DNA from: Collybia mongolica
Lineage: Eukaryota > Basidiomycota > Agaricomycetes > Agaricales > Clitocybaceae
NCBI GenBank assembly: GCA_013420905.1
Contig: JAAXNY010000005.1
Coordinates: forward strand, 2,356,001-2,420,000
DNA: 64,000 bases
Direction: 5' to 3'
Shown here: piece after piece, positions 10,433 through 21,988 of the stretch
How positions within the stretch are numbered: the stretch's first letter is position 1
How the letters are laid out: each line of letters opens with the position of its first letter
Notes under the pieces: model-generated
Databases searched by the model: none
The model's input: only the letters and a program-made list of their open reading frames with translations
Told to the model about the DNA's origin: nothing
Program-made: the position numbers and the translations under genes

Positions 10433-13400
10433 TTTTTTTTTTTTTTTTTTTTTTCCTTCAACAGTTTTATATACCGCCATACGCTAGTACAGATGCGGTC
10501 ACGTGTAAACGTAATTAGATAATCGGATTGAAATATGGTGCATAAAGGCCATCATATGTGGCAGGATTGGATTGCCCTCCTGTTCCCAGGAAAAGTGCTC
10601 CGGGTATTGGTTCCTGTGAAGGGACTGGGTAATAGACCCATATGGGACTAAGGACAAGAGTCGTCGCAGAGGGGACTGCCCCCCACACTTCTTAATCTGT
10701 TTAATAAGTGGTCAGCGCAGCCACTTTCTCGCGCCCGGTTCACAGGGGGGTACACCCCCCCGAAGGTTTCCCGAGGGAAGCCCGACTTAGTCCTGAGGGA
10801 CCAGGCCCATGCGTGTACGCTCGCCCTGAGGCATTTGACCTGGTATCGAGGATACCATCCAACAAGCACCCACTTACCTCCAGGTACTCCTGCTCTATTC
10901 TATGCGTGGTTCCCGGAAGACTCTGAAGGCCACCAGGTTGTTGTGTAGGAAGTTGCTAACCCATACAAGGGTCAGTTTCCTCCTGGGACATTCTGCCCTC
11001 TCATAGAGTGGGCAGTACCTGAACACGTGATCCACGGTCTCCTTTCCGAGGCCACAGTCGCACATGTATGTCTCCTTCTCTTTAAGGAAGCGTTGCCTGT
11101 AAGTGCCAATTGGTGCATGCCCAGTGAGAGCTCGTGCCAGTTGGATGGTTTTACTAGTCTCCATAGAGACTTTTCCTATCCAAGTCCCCCCTTTCAGGTG
11201 GCTCGGAGTTAATTGCTTTCCATGTTCATGGAGATGCAGGAAGTTTGCTCCTATGTACTCCTTCTGCTTGGCCAAAACGCTCCAAGCATCTGTCATACGT
11301 AGTACAGCGTTCGCCCTTGCTTTCACAAGTGTAGTGTGTTTAACTTCCCCATGGGCCACTTCTAAGTTTGTGGCTGCCTCATGGGCATAAAGGTGTTCCC
11401 TGACTTCACATGCTTTTGGTGTGTGATGTAGTGTGATGGTAGCATTGGGCTTGATAGTTAGCCACAAGGCGAGCTTTGATGTCACGTTGACAGCTGATTT
11501 GTGGGCCATGTGGTGCGACAGGTCTAAGACCAGTTTGATTGCATTCACAGAGTCTGAAAAGACATCTATTTTGGATGTGTCTGTGTTCGGGATGCGGAAG
11601 GCTTCATCAATCCCCATGGAGATGGCAAAGGCTTCTGCATTGTCTGATGTGGCATCCCCACATGGGGCAGCACCGCTGTAAAGTGCCCCACCTCCCCATA
11701 CTCTCCAAGCACCAGTGGCTTGGCGGTCTGGGTGGTGTGAGACTGACCCATCGCATATGATGGCAATATGCCCTGGGGTATGTTTAGCATCATTGATCTG
11801 GTTAGTTAATACTAATCTGAATTCCTTGAATGCAGCCTTTCTCTCCTCTTTCTTGCCTGTCAGCTTTGGGGAGTATTCAATAGTAACCCTCTCTGCAGCC
11901 CAGTCCACTATACGGTGGCCCGGTTTTGCAAGGGGGAATATGGGGGATGCATCATCGCTACAGTCCTTTAGGTGGGAATATGAGTCCATGATTCCTGATT
12001 TGATTTTCCAGCACTTGGCAGGTGACATGCAGCTGACTGACAAATGTGCTTGCCTGTCAACTAGGTTCCAGACAGCATGTCCTTTGGACAGTGTCCTAAT
12101 GCAGTAGTGGCTCCTTTCAACCAGCTTACTTATGTGTAAGTGGATAGGAGGTAGCCCTCTGAGGGTTTTGGACGCCCCTCTAGGGGTAGTCCGGAATATG
12201 CCTGTGATCCAAAGAGTGGCTTTGCACTGCATTTTTCTCAGGAGTTCTAGGTGGCCCTTAATTCAGGCTCCTTCTACATTCCATAGCTGGCATCCATACG
12301 TCGCAATTGGCAGCACGCATGCATGGTAAAGAGTTCTCTTATGCACTGGGCATAAGCCCCATGTAGAATTTCCTAGTGCAAGTAGGGCCCTGGTGGAAGT
12401 CAGGGCCTTATTTGCGTACATCTCCATGTGCCTCTTAAATGTGAGGCTGTGGTTGAAATAGAAGCCCAGGTACCTCCAAATGAGGCCCAGGACAAGGGGG
12501 GTTGCCCTGGTGTAGGGGGCATGGCCTAGGTTGATGCTTGGGTTAGCATCTGACTTCTTCTTTGAAAAGTGGAACCCTTCCGACTTCATGTGTTATAAGA
12601 TCAGTCCCATGGCACTTGTCATGGTGAAGATCATGTCATAAGCCCTCCTAAGTATGGCAATGTTGATATCCCATGCCTTTGATTGGGCTATAATTGTCCC
12701 ATCATCAACATATGATATTAGATCTGATTCCCGGTTTCTCCTATAGAATTCTTTAAGGAGGACCGCGAGGGTGAGGGTGGACAGGATCAGAGACAAAGCA
12801 GAGCCTTGCCCCAAGCCTACGCTGGAGTCGAGGGGAGGGGATTCATCATCCCCCCAAACATATCTTGTCTTATGACCCACCAAGTAGGACCTAAAAAATG
12901 TGACAATTTCTGGCGCAAATCCTTGGCCTTCCAGGATGTTGATTAATACCTCATGATTTATTGAGGGGAAGTATTGGGCAAGGTCAAATGCAACAATGCT
13001 TGTCTTAAGTCCACGTGACCATCCTTCTCGGACCATGTGGGTGAGGAAACACCCTGCATCTTCAGTTGAGTTCTGATGAACCCCTCCAAACTGATGGGGG
13101 TGTAGGACACCCTCTGCCTGTGCTTCAAATTGCAGGCGGGTGGATAGCATTTTCTCAATCAGTTTCCCCAATGTGTTAAGAAGCACAATCGGGCAGTATG
13201 ATTTTGGAGTGTCATAGGTCAGCTTCCCAGGTTTGGGAATGACAACCATGTGCGAGGCTTTGAAATGATCCAGCCAGTGTCCACATGACAAGCATGCGTT
13301 CGCCAACCAAACCATTATGGCCCGAGTCTGCGGGTCCATGAGGATCACTTTAAGGTGCCTCCATGTGATGTTATCTGGCCCAGGAACTGAGTTATTTGAG

Positions 13401-13524
13401 GTGCCTTGTAGGGCATCCTCCATCTCTTTGGGGCTGAATTTGGTCCATCCTCTTCTGGAGGTGGCTTTCCAATGGTCGCCCATCTCAGCCATGTTGGTTG
13501 GCCTGTTATGTGCGGAGTTGAAGG
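10433..13524 (-). mobile_element. 5'-truncated non-LTR (LINE-like) retrotransposon with poly(A) tail
   Basis: The element lies on the minus strand. Its 3' end is a run of about 22 T (10433-10454, a poly(A) tail on the element strand). It then has about 440 bp of untranslated sequence, an RNase H and a reverse-transcriptase region, and it stops abruptly at 13524 inside the coding region. Perfect 15-bp direct repeats flank it (10418-10432 and 13525-13539). A poly(A) tail, variable-length target duplication and 5' truncation together are the signature of target-primed reverse transcription. The endonuclease half of ORF2 and any ORF1 are absent. It landed between ATE1 and IMP4, 143 bp from the IMP4 start codon. 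Confidence 0.95.
10895..13524 (-). pseudogene. LINE ORF2 remnant: reverse transcriptase plus RNase H, two in-frame stops
   Basis: One frame runs from the truncated 5' end to the stop near 10895, broken only by in-frame stops at 12593-12595 (TAA) and 12263-12265 (TGA). Reverse-transcriptase landmarks are VPGPDNITWRHLK, HMVVIPKPGK, IVAFDLAQYFPSINHEVL, GLGQGSALSLILSTL and the catalytic YVDD at 12701-12712. The C-terminal part has an RNase H fold with IICDGS, DNAEAFAI and VFSDSVNAIK, then a Cys/His motif (MCDCG...HVFRYC) common at the end of fungal LINE proteins. Because no frameshift is seen, the copy looks young. The endonuclease domain is missing, so it cannot mobilise itself. Described as a transposon relic only. 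Confidence 0.92.
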
Positions 13525-13539
13525 GACAGAATACTTTGT
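13525..13539. repeat. Target-site duplication, right copy (15 bp)
   Basis: Second copy of GACAGAATACTTTGT, adjacent to the truncated 5' end of the minus-strand retrotransposon. Native sequence resumes to its right and leads into the IMP4 promoter. Joining the two flanks at one copy restores an ATE1-IMP4 spacer of about 290 bp. Confidence 0.93.
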
Positions 13540-13667
13540 GAGAGTGGTCCAGTTCACTGGTCCGATCATGTGACGACTTCGCCAGCTACACTTTTTTTGG
13601 ATGAAGTCCACAATCAGACCCTTGCTTAGCCTTAAACCTTAAGATACAAGAACGAGCAGTGAGCAAC

Positions 13668-14898
13668 ATGGTATGAGGCTTTTTGAGATTATTCAACCCA
13701 TTCTTGATCATAATAATTTAAGCTTCGTCGTCAAATTCGGGAGCGTCGTCAATATGTGTATGCAAAGTCGTTGGAAACACAGGAAAGGCAGACGTATGAG
13801 CGAAAACAACGAATAAAAGATGCTCTTGCTAGCGGAAAACCATTACCTACGGAGCTGAAGAGGGATGCGAAGAACATAGGGAAAGATTTGACTTTTGATG
13901 ACGCTCAGACAGGTGAGTCCAATTTTCCGCAAGCTGAAAAATCGATCCCATTCAATTTCCAGATCCAACGACGCACATCGACAATGAATACTCCCGTGCT
14001 GGGATACAGGATCCCAAGATTGTTATCACAACGTCGAGGGATCCGAGTTCCAAATTGCTGCAGTTTACGAAGGTTCGGCCTTTCACCCGCTCGTCCCACA
14101 GTTTCTCATGTAAACTTCTACAGGAGATGAGGCTCGTTTTCCCCAACTCCCATCGTATCAATCGTGGCAATTATGTTGTCAAAGAACTCGCAGAAGCATG
14201 CAGGGCCAATGATGTGACCGATCTGATAGTACTACACGAGCATCGTGGGGTACCTGGTGAGTTCGTGAACCGAATCCATGTATACCTGTTCATATAACTC
14301 TTAAATAGATGCTATGATTATTTCACATTTCCCCCATGGTCCTACTGTCTACTTCACCTTGAATAATGTTGCCCTTCGACATGACATCGGAACATACAAA
14401 AACTCTACTGTCTCAGAACAATACCCACATCTAATATTCGAGAATTTCAGTTCTAAACTGGGCGAGCGGGTGCGAGATGTCCTTAAATACCTGTTCCCTG
14501 TCCCAAAAGAGGATAGCAAACGTGTCATGACATTTTCTAACGAGGATGACTTTATTTCGTTCCGGTGCGTTGTCACCTTCCACAAGGAGGCACATGTACT
14601 AATATCTACCAAGTCATCATGTGTTTGTGAAAATACCTCGACAAGTTCAGCTCGCTGAGGTTGGGCCGCGATTTGAAATGAAACGTAAGTATTGATCTTC
14701 GGACTTTTTTCTTTCCTTTAGTTGTCTGAGTGCACTTGGTTTGCAGCGTATGAAATCCGACAGGGTACTCTGGAACAAACAGAGGCAGAGCGAGAATGGG
14801 TTCTCGCTCATTATACTCGAACCGCGAAAAAAAGGAGCGTGTTGACAGGGCCCAGCCATCCAACTGCTGAGCCTCCTGCGAAAAGAGCAAGACGGTGA
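13668..14898 (+). CDS. IMP4: U3 snoRNP protein Imp4 (Brix domain)
   Basis: Component of the Mpp10-Imp3-Imp4 subcomplex of the small-subunit processome, acting in the nucleolus to pair U3 snoRNA with pre-rRNA. The start ATG at 13668 is followed immediately by an intron (GTATGA...TTTAAG), so exon 1 contains only the start codon. The protein then reads [19 protein letters not shown], the DAQT segment, [19 protein letters not shown], then the Brix core [57 protein letters not shown] and the typical [20 protein letters not shown] tail. A basic stretch PPAKRARR ends the protein. Length is about 300 residues, as in the family. The upstream retrotransposon probably replaced part of its promoter. Confidence 0.95.
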
Positions 14899-15157
14899 CA
14901 GAATCGTTGTTCCTCCACGAACCCACTCGCACCGCCTTGGCAAACCATTCGGCATATTACCTACAATGGGACCCATCTCTCATCATCCGAACTTGAACGG
15001 AACTGCGCAGCATTAGTCCCTGCTATGCGCTCCTGCAAACTCACAATAATGACCACTATACGCCTCCTTTGTTGTGTAGACCTTGGGTATACAGTATCAA
15101 TTGTATGTATATGCTCGCACTCAACAGAAAATTATTGTGGCGGCTGGTACAAGTTAC

Positions 15158-16944
15158 TTAATCAATAGTCAAGCTCCGGTCTAGAGCGGCGAATCCCTCA
15201 AAGAAAGAGGTAAAGAGGTCAATTGCGTGTTGTACATCATGTGAGCCTGCAGTTTCCCTGATGGAATGCATGGACAACATGGCATTGCCGACATCGACGG
15301 TACGAATCCCAATCTTTGAAAGCATTGGTCCAACAGTTGACCCGCAGGGTCTAAGGCGGTTTGATGAGGTTTCTCTGCTACTGACCATAGAGTTTCTGTG
15401 ACTTACATATCGTTCCGAACCTCAAATTCCTGCACCTTCCCACCCTTTCGCTCCACGAGCTGCTTTACAACAAATGATGTAATAGCGTCGCTAGCATACC
15501 TCTGTTTGGCATTCGTTTTAATGACAATGCCACCGTTCATGATTGGCTTGTGCTGTTCTTCGTGTTTGGCGGTGTAATTAGGGTGCACAGCATGGCCCAT
15601 GTCCGCTGAAATCAAAAATGACCGTGCGATCGATTGAGCCAGAGTTGCTGGTGTCGGCGAAAGACGACCGAGGAGAGATGGGATGAGGCTAGATTCAGCC
15701 CCCGAAGTTGAAACACTTCCAATTTCCTCGTGATTGAATAATGCAATGCAGTTGACATTGCCGTCAAGAGTGGGGAATGCCTGGACCGAAGCGCTTTCGG
15801 TGATGGATTCCACAGCACAAAATCTAGGCAAACATAAGAGCTAAGCGCCAATGATCGAATAACATCTCTTACGATGATACCAGATTATCCATGCGTGGGC
15901 TGAAAATAAATTCGTTGTTGATTCCCCCGAGTACTGCAGGTTGGGTGTCATATAAAGACCTAGGAATATATTACAACGCGTTCAAATTTTTATGAGTTTC
16001 GACGTACAGCTCAAAGTCGTGAATTTCCTCCGGTGCAATGGATAATTCTCCGGCCAATAGTGCTAACAAAGCGGGGTGGTGATTTTCTTGGACACTTGAA
16101 GCTGATCCTTGTGATTTCTGAAAAATTCGATCTTTTTCAATATCACTTTCTTCACTCCTCACCGAGTTGAGCTGGGATTCTAAAAGGCCAAGGATGGGGA
16201 CAAATTCCGTCTCCTGATTGAATTTAAAACTGTCGTTCACATTTCTATCCACTGCAGATTTTACGTTAGGCTGGAGATATAAGGTTTAGGCGAGAAGACT
16301 TACAGTGGATCGCAAGCGTTGGAATACGCAAGAGGGGCTTGTCGATTTTGACGAGTTTCGACGTGAATGCCCCCCCTTGTTCAGAAATGACGACACGTCC
16401 AGCCAAAGACAGATCGCGGTCCAACCAAGAATGCCAGATCCCGCCACCGTAGGTTTCGACTCCCACCTGAAGATATCCAGACTTGGACCGTTTTGAGATT
16501 GGGCGAACCTAGACCCGTTGGGCGATCACTTTACTAAATTTGAAGATTTGATCTCACCCGTAAGTTGGGGCTGTCGACATGGGTGGCAACGATGCTAAGT
16601 CCAGCACCCTGTTTCCACTTTGATGGAAGCGTGAAGGCCACAAGAGCTGCCTGATTTCTGATCTAATGTCTTAGCTCTGTCGTGCCAACAACAGGTCGTT
16701 GGTCAGTCACCTTGTGAAGTAATATTTGCCGTTCGGTTTGATATTCTTCTCCCAATCAGAGTCTTCCTTGATCTGTTGAATGTTAACTAGCTATTCGCGA
16801 AGCGTGGCTTGTAAGTACCTTCTGAAAGCCAGCTTTCTCGAGACATACGGCAGCATTGTGAACTGCGTGGAAAGGCGTCGGGGAGGCATTAACGAACTTG
16901 AGGAATCTGACGGCAGCTTCTGGGCTTGTTGGGTACAACATCAT
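15158..16944 (-). CDS. APE4: Aspartyl aminopeptidase (peptidase family M18)
   Basis: Zinc aminopeptidase that removes N-terminal Asp or Glu; the yeast homologue Ape4 is cytosolic and reaches the vacuole by the Cvt route. Order of motifs: [51 protein letters not shown] (metal His/Asp), [39 protein letters not shown] (Glu metal/catalytic), [11 protein letters not shown] (Asp/His), [14 protein letters not shown] and [20 protein letters not shown]. About seven introns. The start is ambiguous: [14 protein letters not shown] at 16944 fits most relatives, while an in-frame ATG at 17052 would add 36 residues that are Arg-rich and could act as a mitochondrial leader but would leave only about 60 bp to UTP12. 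Confidence 0.92.
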
Positions 16945-17113
16945 GGTCGAAAAATTCGCTCCCAGGTCGAAGGCTCTTCTGAAAATACCGGTTGCAGTGA
17001 CGGCGCGGCCACGGACTCGGACGCGGCACGGATACAAGCTCATCGATGTCACGTGCTGAGCCCACCAACTTTTTCTCTTCAGGTTCCTGAGATTGAAGGT
17101 TATTAGTTAGACG

Positions 17114-20100
17114 ATGGTGCAGGCCTACCAGAAACACGGCGCAACACAGGTATGTACCTCTATTGGGACACAGCACATTTAGAAAATACCCATATATTTC
17201 TCAGGCTTTCGGACTCGTATGCAGCTCATCTTCGAATTCCCAGTACGATGGCAAGTTAGCCTATGTACCTGCCTTGGAGGATGTCCTGGTTTGGGATGTG
17301 AAGAAAGGCCATATGGTGCGCACATTAGCTATCACAGGGACTCACCTTATTCATTCGTTATAGGTTGAGATGTGGCATGAAACTGGGCACCGTGCGGAGG
17401 TTACCTGTATTCTGCGATCTCCCCAGAGGGACTTCTTTGCCGTTGGCTACGCCGATGGATCAATTCGTCTATGGAGTGCTAATACAGGAACCGTGACTAC
17501 AACATTCAATGGGCACAAGAAGTCTGTTACAGCCCTTGCATTTGATGAGCGAGGAACACGACTAGCTTCTGGGTCTCAAGACACAGACCTCATTGTATGG
17601 GACATTGTTGGGGAAGCTGGGCTCTTTCGGTGTGTACATTTCTGTATGCTATGGTCTCAGCAGAATTAAAAATATCGGGACAGTCTTCGTGGACATAGAG
17701 ACCAAATTACTGCCGTGCAGTTCATGACCACTTCAGATTTGCCCTCGACATCTACCACCACTGCATCTGGCTTTCTGCTTACTTCATCTAAAGATACATT
17801 CTTGAAACTTTGGGACCTATCAACCCAGCACTGCGTACAGACTGTGGTTGCACATCGATCTGAAATATGGACCATGGACATCAGAAAAGAGCGAGACCTA
17901 TTTTTCACTGGAAGTGGCGAGGGTGAACTAAAAGCGTGGAGAATCGATCATGAGTCCTTGTCGAGAGGATTGCGAGAGACAGAAGCCGGAGAGGTCTGTT
18001 CCCATTCTTTGTGTAAGGTTTGAAGAGCTTAGCCTAACTCCTCGACACGACAGGTCCACAAGATGATTCATCCCATCTCCTCTCTCCCACTTTCTTCCAA
18101 GCATCGTGTGTCCCAAATACTTTTTCACCCAACGCAACCATACCTCGCTGTGCAGTCTCATGATCGATCTGTGGAAATATTCAGGATACGTACAGAAGGG
18201 GAGGTCCAGAAGAAACAGCTCAGGCGAAAGAAACGTGCCAGGGAAAGGAAGCAACAGGAACAAGTTAAGGGCGAAGGACGTAATTCAGAATTGGAGCTTG
18301 AGAAAGACGACCAAGATGCGGATGAGGGTTTGGGCGACAAGCTTGTGGATCTGTTTACGCCTTACCTTGTTGTTCGTGCCAGCGGAAAGATTAGGTCATT
18401 CGATTTTGGCCCCGGAGATAGTAATGCAAAGGGGGGAACCCAGGTAACGTGCTCTTACACTCCAGTCTTCACAGCTTAAAATCCTTCTCCCATTAGTTAC
18501 TTATGGCCTTGGCTTCAAACGCCCTGGAAGTATACAATGTCCCTCAACCCAAAAAATATAAGGATACTCCAGAAGCCACTCGCACATATTCCGTCGATCT
18601 TCCAGGGCATAGAACAGATGTACGTACGCTATCTCTAAGCTCTGATGACCGAATTCTAGCATCAGCTTCAAATGGTAAACCCCAGTGACTTCGCAGAGTA
18701 AGGTTCTCTAACAGATCTCAACAGGGTCACTGAAAGTTTGGAATGTGAAAACAACCGCATGCATCCGTACTATAGATTGTGGATATGCAACTTGTAGCAC
18801 GTTCTTGCCCGGCGATCGACATGTCAGTACCCTTGCATATTGAATCGTGCCTCTGTTGATGACGTTGTTTTATAGATAGCCGTTGGAACAAAGAACGGAG
18901 AAATCCTTATTTATGATTTGGCTTCATCATCTCTTATCGAAACTGTCAAAGCGCACACCGCTACGGTTTGGTCTCTACACGTTCGAGGAGATCAGCAGGC
19001 CTTAGTCAGTGGCAGTGCAGATAAAGACGTTAAGTTCTGGGAGTTCGCATACAAAGTTGCTACTGGAGAAAGCGTACGTATCCTCACCTCACATTTTCGT
19101 TAATGATGCACGATCTTTTCTTCTAGGTGCAGAGCGGGAAACTCCCTTCACTGAATCACACCCGCACATTAAAAATGACCGACGATGTGCTTTCGGTCAG
19201 GTATAGTCCAAATGGAAAACTATTAGCTGTAGCGTTGCTGGATTCGACAGTAAAAGTATTTTACCAGGACTCACTGAAGTTTTTCCTTTCATTATATGGC
19301 CATAAAGTGCGTTGTGTTTTTGTTTGTTATGGCTGCCTGCCAACTCTACATTTCAAGCTTCCTGTCCTTTCAATGGATATTTCTTACGACTCAAAACTCA
19401 TCGTTACATGCTCAGCGGATAAGAATGTAAAGATCTGGGGCCTTGACTTTGGAGATTGTCACAAGTCCATTTTTGCCCATGACGAAAGCGTAATGCAAGT
19501 TGCCTTCGAACATGATTCACACTACTTCTGGACGGTTGGGAAGGACAAGATGCTAAAATACTGGGATGGAGATAAGGCAAGCCTGAAAATCCGGAGCTAG
19601 ATACTCAATTAACTGATGAGCTTCCTTTAGTTTGACAATATCCAAAAATTGGATGGTCATCATGGCGAAGTTTGGGCTTTAGCCCTTAGTCACCACGGAA
19701 ATTTTGTGGTGACTGGTTCCCATGACAAGTCAATCCGCATCTGGGAAAAGCTGGATGAGCCTGTAAATGCTATCACTTTCTACACGTTTCAGATACTTAC
19801 CCGCTTTCTCAGCTTTTCCTTGAAGAGGAACGGGAACGGGAACTTGAAAACCTATATGAAAGTGGAATAGCTACTTCGCTCAATCGTGAAGATCCTCCAA
19901 TTGGTAGCGGTACTGGAGGCATACAGGGAGACGCTATATCGCAAGTAGAGGCTACTGCAGTCACAAAACAAACGTCGGAAACTCTCATGGCGGGTGAACG
20001 TATCTTGGAGGCGATTGACCTTGCAGACGGGGAGCGAGCCATGTTCCAAGAATATAACGAGACCATGACGAGGGTGCCCGAAGACGATGCAATGAGAATG

Positions 20101-20625
20101 CAGCCTCCGCCAAGAAATCCGGTTTTAGCTGCGTATGATTTAGAACCTGACCTTTATGTCCTAAGAGTGGTGGAGAAAGTACCGAGTACGGCTTTGGAAG
20201 ATGCTTTATTGGTCTTGCCATTCGGAAAGGTTGTGTCATTGATGGGATATCTGAATGAATGGGCACAGAAGGTCAGTACCCTTTTTATCAATCAGATCCC
20301 TCGCTTCACTAAGTTTATCTTTCTCATATAGGACTTGAATATTCCTCTCACCTCACGTATCATATTCTTTCTTCTTAAGGCGCATCACCACCAGATTGTT
20401 GCCAATCGTATCATGCGCATTGCTCTTATTCCTTTGCGGAAGCACTTACGAGCGGCCCTTGTTCGACAAAAGGAAATCATTGGATACAACTTGGCTGCCC
20501 TACAATACATTCGCCGACGAAATGCCTTCGATCGGACGGCTCATTTTTACGAGCTCGATGAAGAGAACGTGCGAACAAAAATTGCGGAGGGCAAAAAACG
20601 GAAAAGGGTCAACATTAAAGCATAG
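17114..20625 (+). CDS. UTP12: U3 snoRNA-associated protein Utp12 (WDR3), WD40 double propeller
   Basis: Subunit of the UTP-B complex of the small-subunit processome. The first exon [12 protein letters not shown] leads into [20 protein letters not shown], followed by a long series of WD repeats, for example [79 protein letters not shown] and [14 protein letters not shown] charged Lys/Arg/Glu insertion sits near 18200-18330. The C-terminal Utp12 domain is clear: [36 protein letters not shown] and [20 protein letters not shown], ending [10 protein letters not shown]. More than ten introns; about 920 residues, in line with the family. Divergent from the aminopeptidase gene. Confidence 0.95.
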
Positions 20626-20742
20626 TTGTCAATCGCTGGTTATCACGTATAGTATATGGAATATGTAGGTGGATATAGACAAGGGCAATCCGTGATTTCG
20701 TACATCGTCTATATATTCTAGGTACTGAGAGAAAAATAGTAA

Positions 20743-21690
20743 CTAATGCTTTTCTTTGGGTCCCCAGAGGTCTTCGAACCTGTCAACGGGTGTCAATACT
20801 AATTTCGGACTATGAGGAAGACGATCGAGACTTGCCATCCAGTCGGTTCGGTAGCGATTCTGTATCGGACTGTAAGTTTACCTTGATCTAAATCCGCCAA
20901 TTGCTTGAATGCTGCTTTGGTTAAATCAACGTGGCGCGAGCCAGCTGCACATCCCGCACAACTGTCAACCACTCGGACAAAGACACACTTCTTTGGAGTA
21001 TTGCATACTATAGCGGGTGAGGCACGATCTCCCGAATCAAGAACAAACACCTACGCTCGAGGAATTTAAAACATCGAGGACGATCGTGCCAGCCTTCAAG
21101 AGTGAGGGCACATGCGAAGGATTGATCCTGTGAACTCGTAAGGAACAGAATTACCGCTGATCTTCATGCTACGAACAGTTGGAGCCCATTTTCCGTTCGC
21201 CCAACAGCTGGGATTTTTCAAATCATGACCGGTGTACCTTGAAGGCAGAAGAAATCAGCATGAGCGATTAGAATGTGCGTTGTGCTTTTCACCAGGTAAT
21301 CGTAGCGGCCTGTGATTTGCCAATCCCTTTCAGGCCTGCCCAGACATTAGCGATAACTCCGCCAAGGCCCCCGAGGCCAATATTTGATTCAGGCTGTTCA
21401 TTCCTCTCATCTTTTTTATCCTTGTCATTGTCGCCTCTCTTTTCACGCTCCAACGAAGAATTGGCGGAACCCGCGTTGCGGCGATATTTGTACTCAAGGT
21501 TGGTGACATTAACCATCTCCCAGCCATCTCTCGGATCAAAATTGTAGCCATCTCCTAATGAATGTGCGCGCATATATTTGCTTCTAGAGATTGTGTTTGA
21601 AGTGATCGGGTTTGTTGCCGCGAACACATGGCAAGCGAAAAAGGGAAAAACGCCTAGTAGAACAGGCTGAAATATACGTTTAGGAATCAT
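20743..21690 (-). CDS. Secreted RlpA/barwin-like double-psi beta-barrel protein
   Basis: Starts MIPKRIFQPVLLGVFPFFAC with an AxA-type cleavage site (HVFA), a clear signal peptide. A spacer rich in charged residues is followed by the barwin-like double-psi barrel: ITWYTGHDLKNPSCWANGKW, FACALTLEGWHDRPRCFKFL, CNTPKKCVFVRVVDSCAGCA and HVDLTKAAFKQLADLDQGKL, with six or more Cys for disulfides. Fungal relatives include expansin-like and effector-type wall proteins; enzymatic activity is not expected. The last exon needs a GC-AG intron (20780-20835) to give the ending WFEDLWGPKEKH with stop at 20743. If that intron is retained, the frame instead stops at 20799. Function is inferred only from the fold. 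Confidence 0.85.
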
Positions 21691-21988
21691 TTTGGTTGAT
21701 ATGGGATGAAAGCGGGGAAGGATTGCGCGATAGATATAAGCGCGTGTGGTGGGATCAGACTCGACAGAAGCCAGGTCGGACGCGTCTGATGGGAAGTGGT
21801 CACGTTACTCATATTTGCCAAGCAGGACCAAACAGTCTCTGCCGGGCACGCCGAGGATTGCGGACCTTCGATCGTCCCGGAGCCGGTGAAACAAAATAAC
21901 AAAGCAAATCCTCAGTGGTGCCTCAAGCTCGTGCCCATGCGCTTTTACTGGTAATATCCCCCCTCACTATCCACTTAATCCATACAAA
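21691..21988. promoter_or_regulatory. Divergent intergenic region
   Basis: About 300 bp between the start codons of the minus-strand secreted barrel protein and the plus-strand Zn2Cys6 regulator. It must hold both promoters. No clear TATA box or repeat stands out. Confidence 0.4.

Noticed and set aside
13345..13611. Minus frame crossing the right end of the retrotransposon
   Set aside because: It spans the insertion junction (13524/13525), so its N-terminal residues are native promoter sequence read by chance.
15158..20625. A functional cluster of ribosome or trafficking genes
   Set aside because: Neighbours have unrelated roles and separate promoters; the thematic overlap is most likely chance in a gene-dense genome.
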